64,000 nt of DNA from Eonycteris spelaea (lineage: Eukaryota > Chordata > Mammalia > Chiroptera > Pteropodidae): contig PUFA01000057.1 in the NCBI GenBank assembly GCA_003508835.1, positions 8,940,501 to 9,004,500 of the forward strand. The letters are read 5' to 3'. This document shows, piece by piece, positions 33,411 through 45,222 of this stretch. Numbering within the stretch: position 1 is the stretch's first letter; each line of letters starts with the position of its first letter. Below the pieces are notes generated by a model. It did not search any database, was not told the DNA's origin, and was given only the letters and a program-made list of their open reading frames with translations. The position numbers and the translations under genes are program-made.

Positions 33411-36400
33411 TATATATATTTTTTATTTTTCAATTCTAGTTGGCATACAATATTATATTAGTTTCCAGTGTACGGCACAATTAGACATCACTTACAAAGT
33501 GATCACCCTGATAAATCTAATACCCATCTGACACAATACATATTTATGGCAATATTATTGACTATATTCCCTGTGTTATACTTTATGTGCCCATGACTAC
33601 TTTGTAACTATCAATTTGTATTTCTTAATCCCTTCCACTTTCACCTACTCCCCAACCCTCTTCCACCTGGCAACCATCAAAATGGTCTCTGTATCTATGA
33701 GTTTGTTCTTTAGGTTTCATGTGCAAGTGAATTATATGGCATTTGTCTTTCCCTGTTTGACTTACTTCACTCATCACAATACCCTCTACATCCATCCATG
33801 TTATTGTGGATGACAATAACAAATAACAAATAACAATAACAAATAAATTTTATTCTTTTTAAATTTAAATATTCCATTGTATATATTTACCACCTCTTCT
33901 TTATCCATTCAGCCATTGATGGAGATCAATGTTGTCTCCATATCTTGACTATTGTAAATAATGCTACAATGAACACATGGATGCACATGTCCCTTCAAAG
34001 TAGTGTTTTTGAGTTTCTTTGAATATCCAGAATGGGATTATTGGGTCCTTCTTTGTCTTTTGTTTTAGTCTTTGTTTTAAAGTCTATTTTGTCTGGTATA
34101 AGTATTGCTACCCTAGCTTTTTCTGTGTTTGTTTTCATTTCATGAACTTTCTTTTTCCATTACCTTCCTTTCAGTGTATGTATGTCCTTCAATCTGTAGT
34201 GAGTCTCTTATAGGCAACATATGCAAGAGTTTTTTCTTATCCATTCCTCTACCCTATCTTTTGATTGTAGAATTTAATCTTTTTTCACTTAAAGTAGTTA
34301 TCAATAGATATGTAGTTATTGTCCTTTTATTATTCATATTTTTATCTTTTTTTCTTCTTCTTCTTAAAGAAGTCCCTCAACATTTTCTTGTAGTACTGGT
34401 TTTGCTGGATGGAACTTTAAGCTTTTTCTTGTCTGGGAAAACTCTTATCTGTCCTTCAATTCTAAAATGATAGCTTTGCTGGGTAGAGTAATCTTGGTTT
34501 AGGTCTTTGCCTTTTTCATCATTTTTAATATTTCATTGCCAATCAGCCATTCCAGACTGCAAAGTTTTTGACAATAAATTAGCTGACAATCTTATGGGAG
34601 CTCCCTTGTAAGTAACTAACTACTTTTCTCTTGCTGATGTTAAGATTTTCTCTCTGTCTTTCACCTTTGACATTTTAATTATGATGTGTCTTTGTGTGGG
34701 CTTGTTTGGGTTCATCTTGTTTGGGACACTCTGCTCTTCCTGGGCTTGTATGTCTCTTTCCTTTGCCAAGTTAGGGAAGTTTTCTGTCATTATGTCTTCA
34801 AGTAGGTTTTCAATTTCTTGCTCTCTCTTTCTTCTCCTTCTGCTACCCCTATGATGTAAATGTATGTTTGATGTTGTCCCAGAGGCCCCTTAAACTATCC
34901 TCATGTTTTGGATTTTTTTTTTCTTGTTGCTGTTCTGATTGGGTGTTTTCTACTACCTTATCTTTTAAATTGCTGATTCAGTCCTCTGCTTCATCTAATC
35001 TACTGTTGATTCCCTCTGCTGTAGTTTTTTTTTAGTTATTGTATTCTTTATTTCTGACTCTTTAAAATGTCTTTTTATCTCCATTTTTATGTTTTCTATC
35101 TCTTTATTAGGTTCTCGCTGAGTTCATCTACTCTTCCCCAAGTTCACTGAGCATCCTTATAACCAATGTTTTGAACTCTGCATCTGGTAGATTGTTTGTC
35201 TCCATTCAGTTTAGTTCTTTTTCTGGAGCTTTGTACTGTTCATTCATTTACATGTTTCCTGCCTCCCAATTTTAGTTACCTCCCTGTGTTTGTTTCTATG
35301 TATTAGGTAGGGCTGCTATGTCTCCTGGTCTTAGTGACCTTATATAGTAGGTATCCTACAAGACCCAGAGCTGCAGCCTTCCCTGGTCACCTGAGCGAGG
35401 TGATCCAAGTGTGTCCCTTATATGGATGTGTGTGCTTTCTTATTGTAGTTGAGTCTCGGTTGATGTTTGCACATCAGTGGGAGGAATTGACTCTCAGGCT
35501 AATTGGTTGTGAGGACTGGCTGGTGAGGGACTGACCCCACCGAGCAAGATTCACTTCAGCAGCGCTCTGATTCTGGCTCAGTCTGCTCTTTAGGTGTGTC
35601 TTCCTCTGATGCAACTCCAGTTGATGCTCCAGCTTGTCAAAACTGGCCACTAATTGTCCTGGCCCCAGGGCCTCCACAAAGTATCCCCACCAATGACCAA
35701 TTTCAGCCACAGCCTGAACACTGCCCAGGGCCACCTGGAAAAAGTCACCAGGCAATTCACAGATGGCCACCACCCTTGCTGGGCTTAGAGGTACCTCGAG
35801 AGTCCAAGCCAGGAACAAAGGGTATGCTGAGGCCAGATGCTGTTTGTTTAAATTTTGTGAACCTTTGAGAGAGTTTAGGAAAGTCTATAGAATGAGCCAA
35901 AACAGGCCATTTGTACAGAATAACCACTGGAGGCAGCTTGGGTAGGCCTGCAAGTTGTGAGGGATGGGGTCTCAAGGGAATCATCAGGGTGGGATGGCCT
36001 ATGTGAGCAAGGTTGATGGACTCAGATATGGCAGCTGCCTGCTTCTGCACACTAAGATGGGAGAGGGCATAATAAAGAGAAAAAGGATTCTTCCTGCACT
36101 TTGTCTGGGAGAAAGCTGCCCCCCAGCCCTCATCCTGAAGCCAGACAATTTAGTTCCTCACTCAATGTCTCTGGTACTTTTCAAGCAACTGTCCCAGCAC
36201 TGGAGCTCAGAGAGAGTGAGTCTGTCACTGAGTAGGTCCGCATGCAGCCCCTTTAAGAGAAATGTTTGCAACTTCTTCATTGTTCTGTCTCATTCAGCCA
36301 CAGTCTCCTCTGGTTTTCACAGACAAATATTCTTTTCCTGGCACTGGAACTCTGGGCTGAGGAGCCAGGTTTGGGGCTGGGACCCCTCAATCATCCAGGG

Positions 36401-36673
36401 AGGCCTCTATAGCCAAGATATCCCTCCTGATACTCAACCACCACATGCGGGTGTGGACTCGCAGTTGTGGGATCAGACCGTTACACATCTCTGCCCTTCC
36501 TACCAATCTAAAAGTGGCCTTTATGTATGTACCCAGTTGTAGAACTTCTGTTCAGATAGACCTCAGGTGACTCCCGATGATGGTTGTTCTGTAGTTTAGT
36601 TGTAATTTTCATGCGGTCATGAGAGGAGGCAAGTATAGTCTCTACCTACTTTGCCTTCTTGACCAGAAATTCT
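33411..36673 (-). mobile_element. L1 element B: ORF2-deleted (HAL1-like) L1 nested in element A
   Basis: On the minus strand it runs from its 5' end at about 36673 through a 5' UTR of about 1.3 kb, a decayed ORF1 (about 35150-34500) and the start of ORF2, then jumps at about 34046-34050 straight to the ORF2 3' end and the 3' UTR (33411-33950). Most of ORF2 is absent. Related flanks ATTCTCAGTTTTTAAAA (33394-33410) and ATTCTAATTTTTTTAAAA (36674-36691) look like the target duplication in element A. Its 3' UTR ('gttggcatacaatattatattag') is of a type I associate with laurasiatherian mammals. The structure resembles 'half-L1' elements, which depend on another L1 for reverse transcriptase. Confidence 0.75.
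33806..33847. repeat. AT/AAC-rich simple repeat in the L1 3' UTR
   Basis: Repeated AATAACAAAT-like units ('gacaataacaaataacaaataacaataacaaataaa') inside element B. Confidence 0.85.
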
Positions 36674-38418
36674 ATTCTAATTTTTTTAAAAATTCTTTTT
36701 TCTTTTTGCTGTCTTCATTGTGTGTTTTTCACTACCTTGTCTTCCAAATCATTGATTCAATCCTCTGCTTCACTTACTCTTCTGTTGATTCTTTCATTTT
36801 AGTTATTGTGTTCTTCATTTCTGGCTGGATGTTTTTTTTATGGTTTTTATTCTTATTTTCATGTTCCTATCTCTGTTGAAATTTTCATTAAGTTGATCTA
36901 TTCTTCATCTAAGTTCATTGAACATCCTTATAACCACTGTTTTGAATTCTGTATTTGGTAGATTGCTTGCCTCCATTTCATTTCTTTCTTTTTCTGGAGT
37001 TTTACTCTGTTCTTTCATTTGGGATATGTTTCTTTGTCTCATCATTTTGGCTGTCTCTCTGTTTTTGTTTCTATGTATCAGGTAGATCTGCTACATCTCC
37101 CAGTCTTGGTGGCAGAGTGGCCTTATATAGTAGGTTTTTCTGGGGTCCAGTGGCTCCATCTCCTTGGTCACCTGAGCTAGGTGTTCCAGGAGTGTCTTTT
37201 GTGTGGATTGTGTGTGCTCTCCTGTAGTAGTTGAGACTTGATGGCTGTTTGCTCATCATTGGGTGAGGCTGACCCTCATGATGACTAGCTGTGAGGTCTG
37301 GCCACACCACAGTGTGGACTGATCACACCAAGTAGGATTCACTGTAGCAGGGCTCTGGTGCCTGCTTAGACCACTTTTGAAGTGTGCTATTTGCAGAGCT
37401 AGTTGAGTGGTCCTCTGTTGTGGTCTGAGGCCAGTCACCAAGTGTGTTCATTCTGAGGCTTCTTGGGAAAGACTCTTGTGTAGACCAACATCAGTCACTG
37501 CCTATGCCTGGCCTGGGGCCACTTGTTAGGAGCAGCAAAGGGGTCTGTTTGTCAGCTGACTGTTCTGGGCCTGGAGGTGTGTGGGGGATACCCCACTGTG
37601 ACCTGAGGCCAACTGCCACCCACACCAGGCCTGGGACCATTTAGTAAAAGGTACAGGGCACACCAAGGCCAGCCACTGCTGGCAGACCTTGGGGAATTTT
37701 AAAGAAAGTTTGCAGCATGGACTGAGGCTGCTTGTAAGGTACAGCCACTGAAAAAGCCAAGGGCGGTGTGTAAGTTTGGTGGAGCAGAATCTCAGGGAGT
37801 CACTAGTGTAGGGCCAGCAGTGTTCACCAGGTTAATGCAGATTCAGGTTTGGCACCTGCCTGTCCCTGCAGGATGTGAGGGGCAAAGGAGGACTCAACAT
37901 GAGGACAATAGTTTCTCTCTCTCTCTGAAGGCACACAATCCAATTTCTTCCCATATGTCCCTAGTAGCTTTCGACCTTCTTCCCCTTTGCTGGAGCTCAG
38001 GGTGAATACTTGTGGGTGAGTCTGTATTTGAGCTTTTTAAGAGGACATTTGATTTTCCAGAAGCCCTCTAGTCACACTGGGACAAGACAAAATCACTGAG
38101 ATTTTCACAACCATCTGTTGGGGACTTTTCTTCCTGGCAGTGGATCCATGGTCTGGGGAGCCAGGTGTGGGGCTGGGACTCCTTTCTCCTTAGTGAGGAC
38201 CTCTACAGCTGAAATAACCCTCCTAATCCTCAACCACTGCAACTTGGTATGGGGCCAGTGCATTTCTCTTCTTGAGGTGGCTCTTATTTTTATCCTTAGT
38301 TACAGGAGTTCCATTCAGCTAGCCTTCAGGTGGTTCTCCAGGTTGGTTGTTATATAATTTAGTTGTAATTTTGATGTAGCCACAACACTTCCCTACTTCA
38401 CCATCTTGATGGCTCCTC
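36674..38418 (-). mobile_element. L1 element A, 5' UTR and start of ORF1 (right part)
   Basis: This continues element A beyond the nested element B. The sense start at about 38418 reads GAGGAGCCATCAAGATGGTG, the usual opening words of an L1 5' UTR ('ggagccaagatgg'). The G+C-richer 37.1-38.3 kb block is the 5' UTR and promoter region. It parallels element B's 5' UTR (35.3-36.67 kb) block by block, e.g. 'ccagtcttggtggcagagtggccttatatag' versus 'tcctggtcttagtgaccttatatag'. Having an intact 5' end but lacking the ORF2 3' half is unusual for L1, which normally loses the 5' end. Confidence 0.75.
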
Positions 38419-39954
38419 TTTACACCATTCTTGAAGCTCAATCTAAGTTTGAAAGTATGTTAAAATAGAAAATGAAAGGGAAAATGTCCTGTACTAGAAC
38501 TGCTACATAATGAAAGGACTTTGGAGAGAAGTCCTGATGAACCAACACATAGATTCTAAGAATAAGAGCAAAGCTATTGATTTGAGTTCTAAAAATTTGG
38601 ATGTGTCCTGGGTTTAGTGTTTCCATTCATTCTCTCAGAAAACATTTATCATGTCCCCGTTAAAATAAGTTAATAATAAGATGAATATGGGGAAATGTAT
38701 ACTGCTGTCCTTCCCATGTAAAAATGAGCTGCTTTAGAAGCTCTTTCCTGATGGAGATTAAAAATACCACATTCACAAGTGCAGTAGATGCATACCAAGT
38801 ATGAAAGGCTATATTTACTTGTTCCAGTAAGATACTGTATTCAGCATTGCAACTATAATTAGAGCTATTATTTGGTTAAGTTTATGGTAGTTCACTGTCA
38901 TCTGCCAAAATCCATATGGTTTTTGCAGAAGTTCGTATAGGTGAATTAGATGAAGATATAATGGGGACCATCACTCTTGCATTTTTAAAGTCTTTGAGAG
39001 TGATGCAATTCCTCTTGGGATGCTTTATAATTCTTTCTTGGCCAGGGCAAGGGAGGCACAGTTTCAGGGGCTTCCACTTGAATCTTCCTTCCATAACATC
39101 TTTTGATCCACAAAACATGAAATCAGTTTAAAGTTTTTCCAGCTGCTTAAAAATCTTCCCTCCTGATTATGCATATGAATACTGGGAAAATAATTTTGAG
39201 ATGGGTGTAAGGACCCATTGGAAATACTGTGAGGTGGACTTGGGCCAGAATTCAATTTGACAGACCTGATCTGCATAAATTCAATTTTAATAGGGATCCA
39301 CAATGTTGTTTTATATCCCATGAACCCTGTCAGCTCAGAACTATACCAAAATCTCTCTGAGGTATGGTGTTTTCTTTTCTCTAGTGTGCAGTTACTACAA
39401 CAAATAGCCAATGGTCGTCTAATTGATTGAAAACCAAATGGGATGCAGAGAATGGTTGTAGAAAAATGTGAAGTAAACTCAAAATTCCGGACCCATAGAA
39501 AGAATGTGGACTTCGGATTCATGCATATCTGTATAGGATGCTTGACCCATCACTCATCAGCCAGGTAAGGCTCAACATCATTTGTTAAAGGGATTGTTAA
39601 TACCTATCTTTCAGGGGCATTCGAAGTAGATATATAAAGAAGGACACAACACAGAGCAGGCCTTTATTATGTAGATGGCTCTTTCTATTAATACTACGAA
39701 TGGGTGTCCCATTGGTCATTGTTCATGGTTCATGTAACACATGAATGTTCATGTAGTATAGTCTTAGCTAGCTGAATTTTCAGAGCTTTATGAGTATGGA
39801 AAAGTTTCATCTGGAGCTCTGAAGAAAAAGAACAATGAGCACTTGCGTATAATAAAGAAAGTGTTTCTTTAGGGCAACTGGTTCTACCAAAGAGCAGGAA
39901 TTTAGTCTGAGATGACATGGTAATAAAAATGAGGAGACAGATTTATACACTGCT
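38419..39954. other. Anonymous sequence
   Basis: A 152-codon minus-strand frame (39064-39522) is one of the longer open stretches in the window, but it overlaps AT-rich sequence with no recognisable domain. I regard it as chance. No repeat family identified. Confidence 0.4.
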
Positions 39955-40290
39955 TTAGTTTGGATCTTGCAAAAGTAGAGCTTGAGTTAGGGATTTAGGT
40001 GTTGGTAGTTTATTTAGGAGGTGACTCCAAGGAGGGGATAGAGAGAGTCTTATAGAAAAATCTAATGAAATGTGTGTTAAGATTGTTACTGCTTTGGGAA
40101 CTGAGGCCCAGTTCTGCTAGAAAATCAAATTGAACAAACGTTTGGATTATTCCTTCAAAAGACTAGAAGCTGAGAATTTTATCTTAACTTCTATCAGCTA
40201 TTGTTTGAAAGTTACCCCTGGAGGCATTTGTTACAGCCTACTTGAGGGCACTTGTGGCTAAACAGAGATCCAAGAACCCTCACAAGAAAG
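39955..40290 (-). repeat. ERVL-like LTR, minus strand
   Basis: 'ggtagtttatttaggaggtgactccaagga' (40004-40034) is the reverse of the polyadenylation region shared with the copies at 47820 and 57595. Its far end ('gaaagttacccctggaggcatttgttacagcctacttgagggcac') parallels 57788-57830. Confidence 0.5.
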
Positions 40291-41404
40291 GAGGAGCTTT
40301 GTAATGAATACTTAAAGTGGGGCACAAAAATGGCTTAGGGGATATTTACCACAGTAAAATCAGAGGCAAGCTTAGGGCATGTTGCACAGGGAACAAAAAA
40401 GACTTCTACATATGCTCTATGTCTTCAGATCTCATTATTATTTCCTTCACTAAAAACTGAAGTGTTTTGTTTTTTCTGTAATTAACCTCAGTTTATCAAC
40501 CTGCAGTGGTATCATGGAAGACCATAATGATTTTGCATTTGTTATATGGCTTCCTGGCATTTACTTCTGAAGATACCTACCATAGAGCAAGAAATTGCTT
40601 CAGAACCTTTTAAACATTATGGCCTTTCCTGATACACAGTCATTACGCATGCCAGGAAGCAAAGAGCATGGGGTAAAAAGTCCATCCCAAATAATAGAAG
40701 CAAAACATACTACTTGGATTTGGAAGAGCATCTAAAGATTTGAGTTCTACCATCATTGCATTTTGGGCAGCTTAGGGCAGTGTAATCCTGTGTACATAAA
40801 TTTAATTTCTCGTTAAGAGAATCTGTGTCTATTTTCTTTTAGCTGGTAAAAAGTTTCTTGCATTATAAATAAACTCGAAAGCTTATGTAAAAATTCATTT
40901 TGGTTCTACCTCAGAAATTTCCCAATTTCCCATTTTGAGCCTGTGTATTATGGAAATAGCTTTCTTTTAATTGATTCTGGAGAGAATTACAATCACTCTT
41001 TGGCTTGGGCCTTGCAGCTTCAGGAGGCAAAAGAGGTGTTATGGTGATTGCTTCTTCTTAGTGACCCCACAAAGGCACATATAGTGTCTGGGTCTACTCC
41101 ACTTCCTCAGAAACCTGGGCCTGTGAGATGAAAATGGGAAACTGGCAGCCAGAAAGGATGATGAAGCCTCAATGTCATTTCAGCTTCCTCCTTGAATACT
41201 CCTTCCCTCAAAAACAAAGAAATGAAATTTCTATGAAAAAAAAAATTATTGTAAAGCTCTTTTGAAGAAGACTATTAATAATATAACCATAGTTTGATGT
41301 ATACTTTTGTAATTGAGAATGCTCTTTTTGTCAAGATGGAAAGTAAATACAACATCATACATGAAATACATCCTTATTCCTCGGCATCGTTTTCTTCAAA
41401 ATTT
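40291..41404. other. Anonymous sequence
   Basis: About 1.1 kb of AT-rich sequence without a recognisable repeat or exon. Confidence 0.4.
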
Positions 41405-41770
41405 GGAGCATATTTGTTAGGACTGTTTGATTCCAAGTGACAGAAGCCCAATTGGAACTGGCTTAAGTACAAAAAGGACCCTATTATAAGGGTCCTGGGC
41501 TATTTTAAGAAAACATGGGCAGCAATTTAGAGCTGGGAGAATATACATGGACTCAGGAACAGTTAGATACAGGAACACATTAGACTGTCTTCATCTCTTG
41601 GATATCTCTCTCTCTGAACATCTGCACCATTCTCTTTCTACATATAGATTTACTTCTTCTGTTCTCTGCTTCATGTGGTAAAACTATACATCCCTGGATG
41701 ATAACCAAGTATTCTGTTATAAAGCCCAGCTACAAAAAGGAGGACAGACATTTCAGTTCCAAAATTTTCA
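41405..41770 (-). repeat. Unnamed interspersed repeat, copy 2
   Basis: The 'ccaattggaactggcttaagtacaaaaagg' module is a recurrent start of an ancient mammalian repeat. Related wording occurs at 10760-10800. A small hairpin (AGGACCCT/AGGGTCCT) sits at 41475-41496. Family name and strand uncertain. Confidence 0.35.
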
Positions 41771-41876
41771 AACAAAGACATTCATTGACTCACTTTGCAC
41801 CAACCAACTTTAGTCAGAGTTTTAGTCATGGAATAACATGGTGGATCCCTCTAACATTATGGTGAGAAATTTCCAG

Positions 41877-41905
41877 AAAAAAAAAAAGAGAGAGAGAGAG
41901 AGAGA
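41877..41905. repeat. A11-(GA)n tract
   Basis: Eleven A residues followed by about nine GA units, a pure purine tract. Confidence 0.9.
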
Positions 41906-42518
41906 TTATAGGTTGCCAAACCATAATTCTATCTTACCAAGGGGTTAGATCCAATGATTACTAATATTTAACAACCCACCTTGCATTCTCTGCTTGACTT
42001 AAGCTGACTCTCAGTTCAAGAGAGCCAATGATTGTGCATTTTCAGAACAGAAATGGAAATATGCTCTAGACAAGGGCCGAGCCTGCCATAATGGAATCAG
42101 AAGCGTTCCCAATCACTTAGAATGCCAAATTCCCTCTGTCACAGGACTTTTCATTCCATGAGCCATTATATATTTAAGCTTACAAACAGCTCCCTTGGAC
42201 ACACTATAATATCCACCTGAATGTCCTTCCAGCTGAGGTTGCCTTTGTTTCAAGTCAGAACTCAGATTCCCCAAAATGGAAACCATGGGGATCAGGACTA
42301 TTTAAAATTTCAAGTCAGTACTGCAGAATGATTCTTTTTATTTTCTGTTTAATACAGAATCAACAATCTTTAGCAAATGTGAGAACCATTTGTTCATTCA
42401 TTCTGCAGGTCTTTGTTACATCCCTAGCATGAGAACTATCTAGATTCAGGTGGTATAAAATTGAATTCTATGTCACTCCTGCATTCGTGGAACTCAGTTA
42501 TCTGTTTATATCTTGGCT
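41906..42518. other. Anonymous sequence
   Basis: No repeat or exon recognised. Confidence 0.4.
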
Positions 42519-42575
42519 CAGTCAGTTAGAGCTGCTATAACAAAAACAGCATAGACTGGGTGGCTTAAACAACAA
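42519..42575 (-). repeat. MLT1-like LTR edge, minus strand
   Basis: 'cagttagagctgctataacaaaaacagcatagactgggtggcttaaacaacaag' is the first 50-60 bp of a reverse MLT1 LTR. It stops where L1 element D begins, so the remainder was lost or displaced. Confidence 0.7.
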
Positions 42576-43131
42576 GAGAATGAAAGACAAGCCACAGACC
42601 AGAAGAAAACTTGCAAAACATTTATATGATAAATGACTTGCATCTAAAACATATCAATAACTCTTAAAACTTAACAACAAAAAACACCAAATGACCAATT
42701 AAAAAGTAGGCAAGAGATTTGAACAAACATCTCACCAAAGAAGCTATGCAGATGGCAAATAAGCATTTGAAAAGGTGTTCAATGTTGCACACCATTAGGG
42801 AAATGCAAATTAAAACAAGATACTACTACACATCTATTTGAATGACCAAAATTCAAAACACTGACAACACTAAATGCTGGTGAGAATGTGGAGCAACGAG
42901 AATTCCTATTTGTTGCTAGTGGAAATGCAAAATGACACAGCCACTTGAGAGGGCAATTGTAGGTTTCTGGCAAAATTAAACATAGTCTTACCATATGATC
43001 CAGCAATCAGGCTCCTTGGTATTTTCAAATGAGCTTAAAACTATGTGCACACAAAATCTTGTACATAAATGTTTTTAGCAGGTGTATTCATAATTGCCAA
43101 AACTTGGAAGTAATCAAGATGTGAATGGATT
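42576..43131 (+). mobile_element. L1 element D, ORF2 C-terminal region (left part)
   Basis: Sense words 'gcaagagatttgaacaaacatctcaccaaagaagctatgcagatgg', 'aatgctggtgagaatgtggagcaacgag' and 'attgccaaaacttggaagtaatcaagatg' are the L1 ORF2 C-terminal coding region of an old L1M-type element, 5'-truncated. It is split at 43131 by element C and resumes at 45851. Confidence 0.85.
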
Positions 43132-43794
43132 GAGGATGAAAAAAATGAAGTAGATGATAGAGGCTTTGTTCATCCCTCTTGTGACCACATCAAAGTTGTG
43201 ACAGAAACATGGAACAAACAGCAAGCAAAGTTGCCTGGGATCTAGATGAACAGAAGCACTACAACAAGGGAGAGAAATAAGAAATCACCTAGCAACAGAA
43301 GAAGGTAGGAAGAGGCGAAGACGTGCAGGACAGAGGCTAGAGCAGCAGCAGCCGGCACCTACAGATGATGCCTCTTAAAGGGGTTGTGTTACCAAGCAGA
43401 CTTTCACGGTGAGAGACCTGTTTGCTCTGAGCATCAGCGCCGAGGTCAACTGCACGGGGGACACCACAGACACCAGGAGACACTGAGTTGTCGGAGCAAG
43501 GGCCAGAGGCTAGGCTTTCTCCTAAGCAGAAGTGCTAGCGGTATCCATTGTTCCTCTGTTGAGCCCTCCCCCTCCCAGTGTGCAGATGCAGCGCACCACC
43601 ATAGCTGAGGTGTCATCTAACTGGATAACAGAGGTCGCTCCATCCAGAGAATTCCCTGAAACTCCACCTCCCCAAACTCACGGCCCCACCAAAGCAACAT
43701 CCAGTTGTGTCTTCGGTGAGTCCAGTGCTCCTTGCTGAGCAGCGCCAAGATTCACACTGGTGGCAGCTGGCCCCAGTTTCTGGTGTGCTTTCTT

Positions 43795-44091
43795 TTCTTT
43801 CTTTCTCCCTTTTTTTTTTTTTAAATAAGTTTATTAGGGTAACATATAATTGTTAATACAATTATATAATTTTCAGGTGTACATTATATTTTGACAACTG
43901 TATATTCTATTGTGTGTTTACCACCCAAAGTCCAGTTTTTTCAGCTTCCATATATTTGATCCCCTTTACCTACTTCACTCTCCCCCCATACCCCTATATA
44001 TTTGACCCCCTTTACCCCGTCTACCTCTCTCTTCCCCTCCCCCCAACTAGTAACCACTGGTCTATAGTCCTCTGGTAACCACTAGTCTATA
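43795..44091 (-). mobile_element. 5'-truncated L1 3' end inserted in element C
   Basis: The poly-T run at 43811-43822, preceded by TTTC units, is the minus-strand A-tail. It is followed by 'aagtttattagggtaacatataattgttaatac' and 'tgtgtttaccacccaaagtc', a typical L1 3' UTR. Likely target duplications TGGTGTGCTTTCTT (43781-43794) and TGGTGTGGTTTTTT (44092-44105) match at 12 of 14 bases. It is younger than element C. Confidence 0.8.
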
Positions 44092-44327
44092 TGGTGTGGT
44101 TTTTTGAGGCAACTATAAGCATAGCATCTGTAGATTGCTTGCTGATTCTTAGTAGGTGGCCCTAGAGGGGATAGTCTGGGCCTAAACTTGGCCTGCAGCT
44201 GAACCACTCTCAGGATTGTGCCACTACTACACAAAGCCACTAATAAAACCAGGAGACTTAGGAGCTTTGATTAGTACATAGAAACACACAGAAAAGCAGC
44301 CAAAATGGGAAGACAAGCAGAAATCAT

Positions 44328-45222
44328 ATGAGAGAACAGAACAGAGATCCAGGAATAATGGAGTCAAGCAATCTAACAGATGCAGAGTTCAAAACATTGG
44401 TTATAAAGATGCTCAATGAACTTAAGGTTAGAGTAGGTGAACTCAGTGAGAACTTTAACAAAGAGATACAAAACATAAAAAATGGAAATGGAAGCTATAA
44501 AAGGAAACCAGTCAGAAATGATAAACACATTATCTGAGATGAAGAATATATTAGAGGGAATCAATGGAATGAATAAATAAGAGGATTGAACCACCGATAT
44601 AGAAAATGGGGACGCCAAGGATGCCCAATCAGAAGCACAAGAAAAAAGAAACCAAGACTATAATAATAATTTAAGGAGCCTAGGGGACACAATTAAATGT
44701 AAAAAATAAAAATATCTGTGCCATAGGAATACTTGAAGAAAAACAAGAAGTTGAAGAGCTATTTGAAGAAATAATGATGGAAAATTTCCCTAACCTGGTG
44801 AAGGAAATAGACATACAACCTCAGGAAGCTCAGAGAGTTCCAAAAGAGATGAACCCAAAGAGGCCCACACCAAGATACATCATAATTAAAATGCCAAGTT
44901 TAAATACAAAGAAAGAATCTTAAAAGCAGCAAGAGAAAAGCAGTTAGTTACCCACAAGGGAGCACCCATAAGACTAGCAGCTGATTTCCCAAAAGAAACT
45001 ATGCAGAACAGAAGGGCTTGGCACAAAATATTCAATGTGATAAAAACTCAAGATCCACAACCAAGAACACTTTATCCAGCAAAGCCGTCATTGAGAGTCG
45101 AAGGACAGATAAAGAACTTCCCAGATAAAAATAAACTAAAGAGATTATCAACACCAAGCCAGTATTACAGGAAATGTTGGAGGGACATCTTTAAGAAGAA
45201 AAAACATCTATCAAAAACATGA
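44328..45222 (+). pseudogene. L1 ORF1 remnant of element C
   Basis: ORF1p is the L1 RNA-binding chaperone. Two frame-open blocks survive: 44328-44537 (LTDAEFKTLVIKMLNELKVR, then GELSENFNKEIQNIKN), the coiled-coil region, and 45001-45222 (WHKIFNVIK, then RTLYPAKPSLRVEGQIKNFP), the C-terminal domain. A stop at about 44537, further stops and frame changes between the blocks show it is broken. The order and spacing match L1 ORF1 of roughly 300 codons. Confidence 0.85.

Noticed and set aside
33806..33847. Tandem repeat as a CRISPR-like or satellite array
   Set aside because: It is a short AT-rich simple repeat in an L1 3' UTR, with no spacers and no higher-order unit.
34129..34470. Second hydrophobic plus-strand frame of 113 codons
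   Set aside because: Antisense of element B ORF1/ORF2, same artefact.
35964..36542. 192-codon plus-strand frame as a real protein-coding gene
   Set aside because: It lies inside the antisense strand of an L1 5' UTR, has no recognisable domain, and its composition follows the repeat.
39064..39522. 152-codon minus-strand frame
   Set aside because: No domain, no splice or promoter context, and low-complexity AT-rich composition. Chance frames of this size are expected in 64 kb.
42519..42545. Start of a tRNA-derived SINE ('gctcagtcagttagagc')
   Set aside because: The next bases follow a reverse MLT1 LTR ('gctgctataac...gactgggtggcttaaa'), and there is no box A/box B spacing.
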